64,000 bases of DNA, taken from the NCBI RefSeq assembly GCF_016135805.1, contig NZ_JADWOX010000001.1, forward strand, positions 248,001-312,000, written 5' to 3'. The notes below the pieces were generated by a model, which saw only the letters and a program-made list of their open reading frames with translations, searched no databases and was not told the DNA's origin. Shown here in pieces: positions 35,375 to 44,201 of the stretch. Source of the stretch: Caulobacter hibisci. Its GTDB lineage: Bacteria > Pseudomonadota > Alphaproteobacteria > Caulobacterales > Caulobacteraceae. Both the position numbers and the translations under genes were made by a program. Position 1 is the stretch's first letter. Each line of letters begins with the position of its first letter.

Positions 35375-35962
35375 ATGGGCCGCAAACGCATCGTCGATCG
35401 TGACGCCGTGCTCGACGCCGCCGAGGCCGTCGTGGCCCGGGACGGCGCCGCGCGCCTGACCCTCGACGCCGTGGCCGAGCAGGCCGGCATCGGCAAGGCC
35501 ACCGTGCTCTACGACTTCAAGACCAAGGCGGCGCTGATCGACGCGGTGGTACAGCGGGCCGTCGATCGCGACAACGCCTTCAATCGCGCCATGACGCAAA
35601 GCCTGGGTCCGCGCCAGGACGCGGTGATCCAGGGACGGATCCTGGCGGCCGCCGCGCCGCTGCCGGACGACTTCCGCGCCGTGGCCCTCAATCTCTGCGC
35701 CGCCCTGGCCCAGGACGCCGGCCTGCGCGGCCGCATCCAGGAGAACCAGCGGACGGTCATCGCCGACCTGACCGCCAACGCCGCCAGCCCGCGCGGCGCG
35801 CTGCTGGCCTATCTGGCGCTGGAGGGGCTTAAGCTGCTCGAGGCGCTCGACTACCACGCCTGGCCGGACGACGAGCGCGCCCGGATCCTGCGCGAGATCA
35901 ACTGGCTGGCGACGACGGCGCCCGACGGCGATGCGCCGCTGCCGTCGCCGACCGCGACCTGA
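35375..35962 (+). CDS. TetR/AcrR-family transcriptional repressor
   Basis: A 195-residue regulator with a helix-turn-helix at 8-55 (AVLDAAEAVVARDGAARLTL, then DAVAEQAGIGKATVLYDFKT). ATG at 35375 is chosen because GAGG at 35365-35368 stands six bases before it; an upstream ATG at 35363 lies inside the operator and lacks a ribosome-binding site. The large palindrome directly upstream supports autorepression. It is followed after 25 bases by the epimerase gene, so the two are probably one operon. The effector is unknown. Confidence 0.92.
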   Translation: MGRKRIVDRDAVLDAAEAVVARDGAARLTLDAVAEQAGIGKATVLYDFKTKAALIDAVVQRAVDRDNAFNRAMTQSLGPRQDAVIQGRILAAAAPLPDDFRAVALNLCAALAQDAGLRGRIQENQRTVIADLTANAASPRGALLAYLALEGLKLLEALDYHAWPDDERARILREINWLATTAPDGDAPLPSPTAT

Positions 35963-35987
35963 CACCTCTCCACTAGGACCACAGACC

Positions 35988-36995
35988 ATGACTTCCATCG
36001 AACCCGCCGCCGGCGGGCGCGCCCCCACGCGCCTGTTTCTCACCGGCGGCAGCGGCTATGTCGGCCGCAACCTGATCCGCCGCTTCGTCGCAGACGGCGT
36101 CCAGGTGGTGGCCCTGGCGCGCAGCCCCGAGACGATCGCGACGGTCAGCGGCCTCGGCGCCGAGCCCTTCGCGGGCGACCTGTTCGATCCCGCCCTGGCG
36201 CAGGGCATGGCCGGCTGCCAGGCCCTGGTCCACGCCGCCGCCGACACCGACCACGGCGCGGGCGTGCAGGCGCGGCTACGGCGGATCAATGTCGAGGGGA
36301 CCCGCGCCGTGCTGGCGGCGGCGAGGACGGCGGGCGTGTCGCGCGTGGTGCTGATCAGCACGGAGTCCGTGCTGCTCGACGGCGCTCCCCTGCACGACGC
36401 GACCGAGGACCAGCCCTATCCGCGCCATCCGGCGGGCGCCTATTCGCGCACCAAGGGCGAGGCCGAGCGGCTGGCGCTGGCGCAGAGCGAACCCGGCTTC
36501 GAGGTCGTGGCCGTGCGGCCGCGTTTCGTCTGGGGGCGCGACGACACCACGGCCCTGCCGCAGCTGGCCGGAGCGGTGCGTTCGGGCGCCTTCGCCTGGA
36601 TCGACGGCGGCCGCTACGCGACCTCGACCACCCATGTGGCCAATCTCTGCGAGGGCGTGGTCCTGGCCCTGGCCAGGGGGCAGGGCGGCCAGGCCTATTT
36701 CGTCACCGACGGCGAGCCGGTCGAGTTCCGCACCTTCGCCACGCAGCTCCTGGCCACCCAGGGCCTGACGCCGCCGGACAAGACGGTTCCGGGCGGCGTG
36801 CTGCGGGTGATCGCCACGATCGGCGACGCTCTCGCGGCCCTCAGCGGCGGGCGGATCACGGGTCCGCTCAGCCGTCAGGTGTACGCCACCTCGGCGGTCG
36901 AGGTGACGCTGAACATCGCCAAGGCGCGCGCCACGCTCGGCTATGAGCTGGTCGTCACGCGCGCGCAGGGTCTGGTGGAATTAGAAGGAGCCTAG
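35988..36995 (+). CDS. NAD(P)-dependent epimerase/dehydratase (extended SDR family)
   Basis: A 335-residue Rossmann-fold enzyme. The nucleotide-binding glycine motif is FLTGGSGYVGRNLIRRF, the active-site region is YSRTKGEAERLAL (Tyr-x3-Lys), and VAVRPRFVWGRDD follows, all typical of extended short-chain dehydrogenases acting on NDP-sugars or on steroid- and flavonoid-like substrates. The gene directly follows the TetR regulator and is likely its target. Its stop overlaps the convergent DUF1501 gene by four bases. The substrate cannot be inferred. Confidence 0.9.
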   Translation: MTSIEPAAGGRAPTRLFLTGGSGYVGRNLIRRFVADGVQVVALARSPETIATVSGLGAEPFAGDLFDPALAQGMAGCQALVHAAADTDHGAGVQARLRRINVEGTRAVLAAARTAGVSRVVLISTESVLLDGAPLHDATEDQPYPRHPAGAYSRTKGEAERLALAQSEPGFEVVAVRPRFVWGRDDTTALPQLAGAVRSGAFAWIDGGRYATSTTHVANLCEGVVLALARGQGGQAYFVTDGEPVEFRTFATQLLATQGLTPPDKTVPGGVLRVIATIGDALAALSGGRITGPLSRQVYATSAVEVTLNIAKARATLGYELVVTRAQGLVELEGA

Positions 36996-38350
36996 CCGAA
37001 CAGCGGCACCGGTCCTCGGCCGCCGCCGTTCCACGTCGCCCAGTTGGGGAAGACGTAGGGCAGGTCGGTCGCCGAGACGCCGTACCACTGGGCGATGGCG
37101 CCGATATATTCCTCGACGGCGATGCTGGGGATCCAGCGGCCGTCGGTATAGGCGTCTTCGGGCCCGCCCAGGGTGGTGTCCGGATAGCGGCCGTGGACCT
37201 TGCGCGAGGCCAGGGCCGAGCCGATCACCAGGTGATTGTTGCCCCAGGCGTGGTCGGTGCCGGCGTTGCCGTTCGGCGTGTAGACGCGGCCGAAGTCCGA
37301 CATCGTGAAGGCGGTGACGTTGTTGGCCAGGCCCAGCGCCTTCATCGCCTTATAGAAGGCCGCTAAGGCTAGGGCGAGGTCGGCATAGAGGGTCGCGTGG
37401 GTCGACAGCTCGCTGGCGTGGGTGTCGTAGCCGCCCTGGCTGACGAAGAAGGTCTGCTTGGCGTGGCCCAGGGTGTTGCGGGCCTCGATCATCCGCGCCG
37501 CCCGCAGCAACTGGCGGGAGATGTCGCTGGTCAGGGTCGCGCCCGTGGTCGGGTTCTTGAAGTACTGGTCCACCGTCGACGTCGTCGAGGTGATGATGGT
37601 GTTGGCCGTCGCCGCCTGGGCGTAGGCCGACGACATGCCGCGGCTGGTCATGTCGGTCACCGCCCCGAACGCGGTGGCGTCCGAGAAGGTGTTCAGCGCC
37701 GATTGGCGGGCGATCACGGCCGCGTCGGTGCTGGCGGCGTTGTAGCCACTGCGCGCGATGCCGCCGGTCGAGGGCAGGATCAGCGGCGACTTGCTGGAGC
37801 CGATCAGGGCCAGCTGCGAGCCGGCGATCGAGACCAGCGGCGGCGACTCGGCCGCGTCGGCGCGGTCGAGGATGCGGCCCATGTAGCCGTCGAGGTTCTT
37901 CTCGCGGGTCCGCATGCCCTGCCACTGGTTCTGCTGGTCCTCGTGGGACATCAGGTTCAGCGGCCGCAGATCGGGGCGGTTCTGGTACAGGGTCTTGGTC
38001 AGAGGCTGGAACAGGGTGCCGCTGTTGAGCACCACGCTCAGCGCGCCTTCGTCCCAGACGTCCTTCAGCGGCGCCATGGCGGCGTGCAGACCGAAGGCCG
38101 TGCCGCTCAGGGGCACCAGGCTGTCCTTCTGCAGGGCGATGGCCGCGCGCTGGCTGGCATAGGCCGTGTACCGGTCGTCGGTGGGCACGACCATGTTCCA
38201 GGCGTCGTTGCCGCCGAACAGGAAGACCCCGACCATGGCCCGATAGCTCGAGGTGTCGGCGATGGCCGCCGAGATCCCGATCTGGGCGAGGGCGGCGGTA
38301 GCGGAGGCGCCGGCGAGGAGCCGGCCGAAATCACGACGGGAGAGGGTCAT
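36992..38350 (-). CDS. DUF1501-family protein with Tat signal
   Basis: A 452-residue protein. The N-terminus MTLSRRDFGRLLAGASATAA is a twin-arginine export signal (SRRDF), so the protein is folded before export. The body has DUF1501 features (VFLFGGNDAWNMVVPTDD, QGGYDTHASEL, VTAFTMSDFGRVYTPN, TDHAWGNNHLVIG), a sulfatase/alkaline phosphatase-like fold whose role is not established. Its start overlaps the stop of the DUF1800 gene, and these two families are commonly paired, so they probably act together in the periplasm or at the surface. Confidence 0.9.
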   Translation of the reverse strand: MTLSRRDFGRLLAGASATAALAQIGISAAIADTSSYRAMVGVFLFGGNDAWNMVVPTDDRYTAYASQRAAIALQKDSLVPLSGTAFGLHAAMAPLKDVWDEGALSVVLNSGTLFQPLTKTLYQNRPDLRPLNLMSHEDQQNQWQGMRTREKNLDGYMGRILDRADAAESPPLVSIAGSQLALIGSSKSPLILPSTGGIARSGYNAASTDAAVIARQSALNTFSDATAFGAVTDMTSRGMSSAYAQAATANTIITSTTSTVDQYFKNPTTGATLTSDISRQLLRAARMIEARNTLGHAKQTFFVSQGGYDTHASELSTHATLYADLALALAAFYKAMKALGLANNVTAFTMSDFGRVYTPNGNAGTDHAWGNNHLVIGSALASRKVHGRYPDTTLGGPEDAYTDGRWIPSIAVEEYIGAIAQWYGVSATDLPYVFPNWATWNGGGRGPVPLFG

Positions 38351-40071
38351 CAGCGGTCGACCTGGAAGTTGGGGGCGGTGGCGACGATGTAGAGGGCGAC
38401 CTGCGCGCGCTTGTGCGCCTGGGCGGCGGCGTCGGTGTTCTTGACGGTGGCCATGGCGGCCGACAGCGCGCTGCGCTGGGCCGAGGTCATGGTGCCGTTG
38501 AGGAACACCAGGTCCAGACGGTCGAGCAGCTTGCTCTCGTCGGCGGCCAGGGCGTCCCAGTCGGTCCAGGCCGTCTGCAGGCCGGTCGAACCGGAGATGC
38601 TCGACTGCACCTGGAACTCGGTGCGGGTCTGCTCGCCGCCCATCGTCCAGTCCCAGGCCAGGTTGTGGCGGGCGATGATGGTTGAGGTGGTCATCAGCTT
38701 GCTGACCGGGCTGACCTGGCCCGAGCCCAGCGGCAGCGGGAAGTCGTACGGATAGAAGTTGAACACCGAGGGCGAGCGGAACGGCATCTGGCCCAGGGTG
38801 GTGTCGCGATAATAGAAGGCGTAGCCGTCCGACTTCAGGCCCATGCCGCGGGCCAGGCTGGTCAGGAACAGCACCGGCTCCTTGACCTTGCCCGGCGTCG
38901 TCGACGAGCCGCGCGCCTCGGTGTCGGTCAGGATCGCCTTGATCACCGCCTTCATGTCGCCGCGCACGCCCGAGCCGTTGTCGGCGAACACGGCGGCGAC
39001 CCGGCCCACATAGGCCGGCGACGGGTTGGCGGTGACCAGCTGCTGGATCAGGCGCTTGGAGACGAACGGCGCGGTGTTGGCGTGCTTGAACACCGCATCG
39101 ACCACGGCGTCCACATTGGCCTGCTGGGTGGCGCCGGCCGGAATGGTGGCGCCGAGGAAGGTCTTGGCGCCGGTGTCGAACCGCGTGCTGATGACGATCA
39201 TCGGCTTGGAGTAGTCGATCTTCGTCCAGTCGCCGCCGGCCTCGAGCTTGGGATAGGTCCAGCCGGTGAGGGCGCGGGCCACGTCCTTGACGTCGGCGTT
39301 GCTGTAGGTGGCGATGGTCGCGCCGTCCGACCCGGTCTTGGCCGTGCCGTCCATGTTCAGCATCACGGTGCCGACCGAGAACAGCTGCATCAGCTCGCGG
39401 GCGTAGTTCTCGTTGGGCGCCGACTTGCTGCTGTCGACCATGTCCAGGTAGTTGCCCATGAACGGGTTCAGGGTCGCCTGGGCCAGGATGTCGCGATAGT
39501 TGCCGAAGGCGTTGGCCAGCAGGATCTGGTTGAAGGTCGCCAGGCCCGCGGTGGTGTGCACCTCGAGGTCGGACGCCACGACGATCTGCGACAGGGCGAA
39601 GGCCACGCGCTGGCGCAGTTGGTCGTCCTTGCCCATGGCGTTCGAATAGAACCGCATCGCCACCGGCATGGCGCCGAAGTTGTCCCGGTTGCAGTAGCTG
39701 AGATCCGTGCCGGTCAGGTTCTGGTCGGTGCAGTGGGTGCTCTTCACCGGCTTGGCGGCGATGTCGGCATAGGTGCTGTCGCTCAGCGCCAGCTGCTGGT
39801 CGATCCAGGCCGAGGCGCTCTTGGCGGCGACGATCTGCTCGATCAGGGCCGGGGTCGGTCCGAAGCTGGCCTGTTTGGCCAGGCGCGAGGCCTCGGCCGC
39901 CGTGATCACCGCCGGCGCCACGGGCGTGGTCGGCGTCGGAGTGGGCGTGGTCGGCGTGGTGGGCGAGCCGCTTTCGGACGACGACGAACCGCCGCCGCCA
40001 CCGCCGCCGCAGGCGGAGAGGATGAGAGCCAGGGCGATCCCGGCGCTCGACGCTAGAAGTCTGGTACGCAT
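38350..40071 (-). CDS. DUF1800-family lipoprotein
   Basis: The protein has about 573 residues from the ATG at 40069-40071, whose N-terminus MRTRLLASSAGIALALILSA ends at a lipobox Cys; upstream codons in the same frame are not signal-like. A Gly/Ser/Thr-Pro-rich tether follows (TPTTPTPTPTTP), then the DUF1800 body, with VAFALSQIVVASDLEV, ENYARELMQLFSVGT and DVARALTGWT as family-type stretches. The function is unknown. It is coupled to the downstream DUF1501 gene (ATGA overlap) and is likely anchored to a membrane facing the periplasm. Confidence 0.88.
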   Translation of the reverse strand: MRTRLLASSAGIALALILSACGGGGGGGSSSSESGSPTTPTTPTPTPTTPVAPAVITAAEASRLAKQASFGPTPALIEQIVAAKSASAWIDQQLALSDSTYADIAAKPVKSTHCTDQNLTGTDLSYCNRDNFGAMPVAMRFYSNAMGKDDQLRQRVAFALSQIVVASDLEVHTTAGLATFNQILLANAFGNYRDILAQATLNPFMGNYLDMVDSSKSAPNENYARELMQLFSVGTVMLNMDGTAKTGSDGATIATYSNADVKDVARALTGWTYPKLEAGGDWTKIDYSKPMIVISTRFDTGAKTFLGATIPAGATQQANVDAVVDAVFKHANTAPFVSKRLIQQLVTANPSPAYVGRVAAVFADNGSGVRGDMKAVIKAILTDTEARGSSTTPGKVKEPVLFLTSLARGMGLKSDGYAFYYRDTTLGQMPFRSPSVFNFYPYDFPLPLGSGQVSPVSKLMTTSTIIARHNLAWDWTMGGEQTRTEFQVQSSISGSTGLQTAWTDWDALAADESKLLDRLDLVFLNGTMTSAQRSALSAAMATVKNTDAAAQAHKRAQVALYIVATAPNFQVDR

Positions 40072-40088
40072 GACAAAAGATCCCCGAT

Positions 40089-40109
40089 CACGCCCGCGGG
40101 ACGGGCGTG
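40089..40109. terminator. Stem-loop between virB11 and the DUF1800 gene
   Basis: An 8-bp stem (CACGCCCG and CGGGCGTG) with a five-base loop lies 34 bases after the virB11 stop (minus strand). There is no clean U run behind it, so termination is only plausible. It also precedes the DUF1800 start codon. Confidence 0.4.
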
Positions 40110-40142
40110 CTGAACACAAAGAAAAAGGGTTGGAGGCGGCCG

Positions 40143-41123
40143 CTATCGGTCGATGAACAGGATCTCCCGGACGGCGCGGACGCCGTCCGGGCGATGGAGC
40201 TGGATGAAGACGTCAACGACGCGTTCGACGTGGTCGACCACGTCCTGGCGTCGCAGGTTGGCGCCGGCCTGCAGGGCCATCAGCGCCAGCTGCTCGACCG
40301 CGCCGCGCGGATCGTCGGCGTGCACCGTGGTCATCGAGCCGGGATGGCCGCTGGAGACGGCGCGCAGGAAGCTGAAGGCCTCGGCCCCGCGCAGCTCGCC
40401 CAGGATGATCCGGTCGGGCCGCAGGCGCAGGCTGGCTTGAAGCAGGTCCTCCGTGCCGACTCGCGCCTGGCCCTGATCGCCCTTGGCGGCCACCAAGCCG
40501 ACGGCGTTGGGATGCACCAGGCGGATTTCCGGGGCGTCCTCGATCAGGACGAGCCGCTGATCGCGCGGGATTTCCTTCAGCAGGGCGTTGAGGAAGGTGG
40601 TCTTGCCGGTGGAGGTGCCGCCGCTGACCACGATGTTCTTGCCCGCGCGGACGGCCGCCGACAGGAAGCCGCGCACGTCGCCGGCGTCGAGCAGGGCCCG
40701 CAGAGCCGCGTCCGGACGGACCGGCGGGGTGGTCGCCTGGTCGAAGGCGCCGGCCGACGCGTAGTCGTCGAGCGACAGGTCCGAGACCACGTGCTTGCGG
40801 ATGGCCATGACGATCCCGCCGCGCGTGGCGGGCGGGGCCACCACCTGCACCCGGGCGCCGTCCGGCAGCACGGCCGACAGCAGGGGGTGCTCGCGGCTGA
40901 CGCCCTGGTGGGCGAGGGCCGCCACCTGGCGCGCCAGGCGCCAGAGGTTGGTCTCGTCGAGCTCGGGCACGGCGACCTTGGCGACCGCGCCGCCCAGCCG
41001 CTCGACCCACAGCTCGCCAGGGCCGTTGACATAGAGGTCGGTCACCGCCGGATCGGCCAACCACGGCGCCAGCGGCGCCAGGTAGGCCTCCAGATAGACC
41101 CCCATCGGGGCGTGGTGGGTCAT
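40143..41123 (-). CDS. virB11: VirB11-type ATPase of a type IV secretion system
   Basis: A 326-residue hexameric secretion ATPase. It contains Walker A VVSGGTSTGKTTFLNALL, the Asp box LVLIEDAPEI, Walker B-like RPDRIILGELRGAEAF, and a His box SSGHPGSMTTVHADDP. The N-terminal domain has VTDLYVNGPGELWVE, typical of VirB11/TrbB. It energises pilus assembly or substrate transfer at the inner membrane. The ATG overlaps the virB10 stop (ATGA); a second in-frame ATG six codons on is possible. It is the last gene of the operon. Confidence 0.95.
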   Translation of the reverse strand: MTHHAPMGVYLEAYLAPLAPWLADPAVTDLYVNGPGELWVERLGGAVAKVAVPELDETNLWRLARQVAALAHQGVSREHPLLSAVLPDGARVQVVAPPATRGGIVMAIRKHVVSDLSLDDYASAGAFDQATTPPVRPDAALRALLDAGDVRGFLSAAVRAGKNIVVSGGTSTGKTTFLNALLKEIPRDQRLVLIEDAPEIRLVHPNAVGLVAAKGDQGQARVGTEDLLQASLRLRPDRIILGELRGAEAFSFLRAVSSGHPGSMTTVHADDPRGAVEQLALMALQAGANLRRQDVVDHVERVVDVFIQLHRPDGVRAVREILFIDR

Positions 41124-42229
41124 CGGCCCGCCCGCACGCCGGAGAAGTCGAGGTCGCGGGCGACGAAGATCGTCACCGGCGCGCCCTGCGGCGTCTTGAT
41201 GGTGGGCGAGGTGGTGTTGGCCTTGGCGCTGCTGGCGAGGTTGGCCATGTCCGAGGCCGAGCCGATGTAGATCTGCGAATTGGCCCGGGTGTTGCTGACC
41301 GCCGCAACGCCGGCGCTGAGCACCGAGGTCAGGATCGAGCCGCCGAAGCGCGTGAAGAAGTGGCTGTCGACCTTGCCCTCGATCCCGCCGCGACCCAGCG
41401 GGTCGGCGGCCGGCGAGCCGATCTGGATCGACACGCCGTCGGGACGGATCACCCGGGTCCAGATCACGAAGACGCGCGAGGCGCCTTGCGACAGGCCCGA
41501 CTTGTACTGGCCGATCACCCGGCTGCCTCGCGGGATCAGCACGGTCGAGCCGTCGAAGCTCTTGACGTCGCGGGTGACCATGGCGCGGGCCAGGCCCGGC
41601 AGGTCGGAATTGATCGCCGTCTCCATGACCGCCGGGATCACCGCGCCCTGCGGCACGATGGCGTCCAGGTCCTGCATGGCCGTGGCGCGAGCCGGCGAGG
41701 CCTCGTCCAGGCCGACGCGGTCGGCGAAGCTTTCCTCGGCCGAGAGGGCGGCGGTCTTGATCGGCGCCGGCTTGCCGTCCTTGTCGATGACGGCGGGCTT
41801 GGCCGTCGGGCGATCGCCGCCCAGGTCGACGATCAGGGTCGGCGCGCGGCGGCGGGCCGACAGGTCGACGGGCACGGCTTGAGCCGTGGCGACGGGCGCG
41901 GGCAGGGCGGCCATAGCCGGGGGCAGCGCGTCGGGCACGCTGTTGTCGACCGTGAACTGCGGCGCCGGGACGGCGGCCGGCAGGGCCGGGGCGGGCGGCG
42001 GCGCGGCCAGCCGGGCGACGGCGGCGACAGGCGCGGTCGGACGCGGCTGGGCGTCGGCGCGGTGGGCCGACAGCCAGGCGAAGACGCCCAGGCCCAGCAC
42101 GCCGAAGCCGGCCAGGATGGCGATGTTCGAGACGCCGGCGCCGCGCGCCACGGTCGGGCGGGCCTGGGCGTCGGCGGCGGCCAGATCGTCGACGACGTCC
42201 GGCTGCTGGCGGGGATCGATATCGGTCAT
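41120..42229 (-). CDS. virB10: VirB10-type core-complex protein
   Basis: A 369-residue protein. A cytosolic N-terminus is followed by one membrane helix (about 34-54, IAILAGFGVLGLGVFAWLSA) and a Pro/Ala-rich periplasmic linker (about 65-120). The TrbI/VirB10 domain follows (IPAVMETAINSDLPGLARAM, VLIPRGSRVIGQYKSGL, TRVIRPDGVSIQIGSPA). It spans both membranes and forms the outer channel with VirB9. The start overlaps the virB9 stop. Confidence 0.95.
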   Translation of the reverse strand: MTDIDPRQQPDVVDDLAAADAQARPTVARGAGVSNIAILAGFGVLGLGVFAWLSAHRADAQPRPTAPVAAVARLAAPPPAPALPAAVPAPQFTVDNSVPDALPPAMAALPAPVATAQAVPVDLSARRRAPTLIVDLGGDRPTAKPAVIDKDGKPAPIKTAALSAEESFADRVGLDEASPARATAMQDLDAIVPQGAVIPAVMETAINSDLPGLARAMVTRDVKSFDGSTVLIPRGSRVIGQYKSGLSQGASRVFVIWTRVIRPDGVSIQIGSPAADPLGRGGIEGKVDSHFFTRFGGSILTSVLSAGVAAVSNTRANSQIYIGSASDMANLASSAKANTTSPTIKTPQGAPVTIFVARDLDFSGVRAGR

Positions 42230-43002
42230 CGGGCGATCTCCGCGGAAGGGGCGGTCCAGCCGGCGTTGACGATGGTGGCGCTGGCCTTGTCGCTGCGCAG
42301 GACGAAGCGCGGGGCGATGCGGTCGACGGCCAGGTAGCCGTCCTTGACCACGGCGTTGGCCAGGCCCTCGGCCCCGTCGGCGCCGACGACGAAGATGGCC
42401 GGCAGGTCGGCCTGCTGCGGCCAGGCGAAATAGGTGGCGCGGCCGTCGTCGAAGATCCGCGACGGGGCCAGGCCGGTCGCGCCCTGGACGCTGTAGGCGC
42501 TGTTGTGGGCGATCGGCGCGGCGGGCTTGGCCGGAGGCGGCGGGGCCTCGACAGCGACCGGCGGATAGCGGAAGCGCACGACATAGGCCGCGTCGGCGGT
42601 CGAAGCCTTGGCCGGGGCCACCGACAGTTCGAACACGTAGCGGCGGCGATCGGTGACCACGGTCATGTTGGTGGCCGGGGCGCGGTCGACGGGCTTGAGG
42701 AACAGCAGGGTGGCGCGCTTGTTCGGCGTCACCTGCCAGCCCAGCGCGTCGCCGATCGAGACGTTCTCGATGCGCTCGTCCGGGCCGAACTCGATCATGG
42801 TCTGGAAGCCCATGACGCCGGTCAGGCGCTGCACGCGGTCGGGGTCATAGGCGAAGGTGCGGATGTGCGGGTCTGCCGCCGCATGCACGACCGCCGGAGC
42901 GACCGTCTGGGCCAGGGCCGGTGCGGCGACGCCGAGAGCGAGCGACAGGGCGAGAAGCGAGCGCTTCACGGGCGAAACTCCGGTACGGGAAAGCAAGGTC
43001 AC
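42226..43002 (-). CDS. virB9: VirB9-type outer-membrane core protein
   Basis: A 258-residue periplasmic protein with a signal peptide (LLALSLALGVAAPALAQ). Family signatures are DPHIRTFAYDPDRVQRLTGV, FGPDERIENVSIGDALGWQV, LLFLKPVDRAPATNMTVVTD, RRYVFEL and VRFRYP. It normally pairs with the VirB7 lipoprotein, but no VirB7 is seen in this operon. It overlaps virB10 and virB6 by four bases at each end. Confidence 0.94.
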   Translation of the reverse strand: MTLLSRTGVSPVKRSLLALSLALGVAAPALAQTVAPAVVHAAADPHIRTFAYDPDRVQRLTGVMGFQTMIEFGPDERIENVSIGDALGWQVTPNKRATLLFLKPVDRAPATNMTVVTDRRRYVFELSVAPAKASTADAAYVVRFRYPPVAVEAPPPPAKPAAPIAHNSAYSVQGATGLAPSRIFDDGRATYFAWPQQADLPAIFVVGADGAEGLANAVVKDGYLAVDRIAPRFVLRSDKASATIVNAGWTAPSAEIAR

Positions 43003-44201
43003 TGGTCTCTCCGGGCGCCGGCGGCGCTGCGGCGGGGCGAGGCGGGGCGGCGATAGCTGGCGCCGAGCGGCGCGGCGGCCGTGGCGGTGGACGGGGCCGA
43101 GGTCGTTGACGGCGTGGCGGCCGAGCGGTCGGACACCACCACCAGGCGGCGGGGGCCGATCGTCGTGGTCGCGGCGGCTGCGGCGGCCTGGTCCTCGCGC
43201 CGGGTCATGGCGGCGGCGGCGGCGGCGACATGGGCGGCCCGCGACAGCGGCTCCACCTGCGTGGCCGCCTGGCCGGCGTCGGCGGACGAGGCCGCGCCCT
43301 GACCGGCGCGCTGTTCACGCGGCAGCTTCAGGCCGGCGGCCATCACCGACACCGCGATGGCGGCGGCGGTCAGGACCACGGCGAAGACCAGGCTGAGCAC
43401 CAGCACCGTCACCGCCGGGGCGATGTCGAGCGGGGCGAACTGCTGGGCCGTCTTCAGGGCCGCCAGGGCCTTCAGCGACGGGGTCATCATCGCCAGTTCC
43501 AGGGCCAGGCCGATGGTGGCGATCATCGGCAGCAGGGCCAGGGCGACCATGGCCTTGATCCAGCCCTCGACGAGGCCGCGGGTGGTCTCGAACAGCAGCA
43601 GGCCGGCGACCAGCGGGGCCAGGGCCAGCAGCACCGACAGCACCACCTTGCAGGCCAGCACCGCGCCGAGGCTGGTGAGCAGCATGGTCAGGCCGCCGAT
43701 ATTGGCCGCGAAGGCGGCGAAGCCCGGCCCGCCCTGCAGGGCGGAGTCGCGCCCGCCGGCCCGGCTGGCGAAGTGTTGGGCCGCGGTCTGAAGGGCGTCG
43801 TAGGCGTCTTGCAGGCGCAGATAGGGATCGGCCTTGCCGGCCTCGCCGCCCAGCTTGCCCAGCAGCAGGCCGCCCAGTTCGGCCGGAGCCTTGAAAAGGG
43901 CGTCGTAGGCCAGGGTCTCCAGCAGCGCCCAGTTGGTGGCCAGGGCCACGACCGGGGCCATCTTGACCACGGCGATGGTGGCGTCGCCGATCCGCAAGGA
44001 TCCGCGGCCCAGTACCAGCCGATAGCCCATGAAGGCGACATAGACGGTCATCAGCACCGTCAGCAGGGTCGAGACCGGCGAGCCGGGCGCGGCCAGGGCG
44101 GCGTAGCCGGCCTGGGCCAGGCCATGCACCTGGCAGTCGACCGAGCCGATCAGGCCCTGAACCAACGGGGCGTCGGCGGCGGGACAAGCGAGCGGAGTCA
44201 T
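42999..44201 (-). CDS. virB6: VirB6-type polytopic inner-membrane channel protein
   Basis: A 400-residue protein with about six hydrophobic segments (VSTLLTVLMTVYVAFMGYRL, MLLTSLGAVLACKVVLSVLL, ALAPLVAGLLLFETTRGLVE, VTVLVLSLVFAVVLTAAAIA) of the TrbL/VirB6 type. The last 100 residues are a low-complexity, Ala/Thr/Ser-rich cytosolic tail. It follows virB4 directly with a four-base overlap. In other systems virB5 would sit between virB4 and virB6; here there is no room for it. Confidence 0.9.
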   Translation of the reverse strand: MTPLACPAADAPLVQGLIGSVDCQVHGLAQAGYAALAAPGSPVSTLLTVLMTVYVAFMGYRLVLGRGSLRIGDATIAVVKMAPVVALATNWALLETLAYDALFKAPAELGGLLLGKLGGEAGKADPYLRLQDAYDALQTAAQHFASRAGGRDSALQGGPGFAAFAANIGGLTMLLTSLGAVLACKVVLSVLLALAPLVAGLLLFETTRGLVEGWIKAMVALALLPMIATIGLALELAMMTPSLKALAALKTAQQFAPLDIAPAVTVLVLSLVFAVVLTAAAIAVSVMAAGLKLPREQRAGQGAASSADAGQAATQVEPLSRAAHVAAAAAAMTRREDQAAAAAATTTIGPRRLVVVSDRSAATPSTTSAPSTATAAAPLGASYRRPASPRRSAAGARRDQ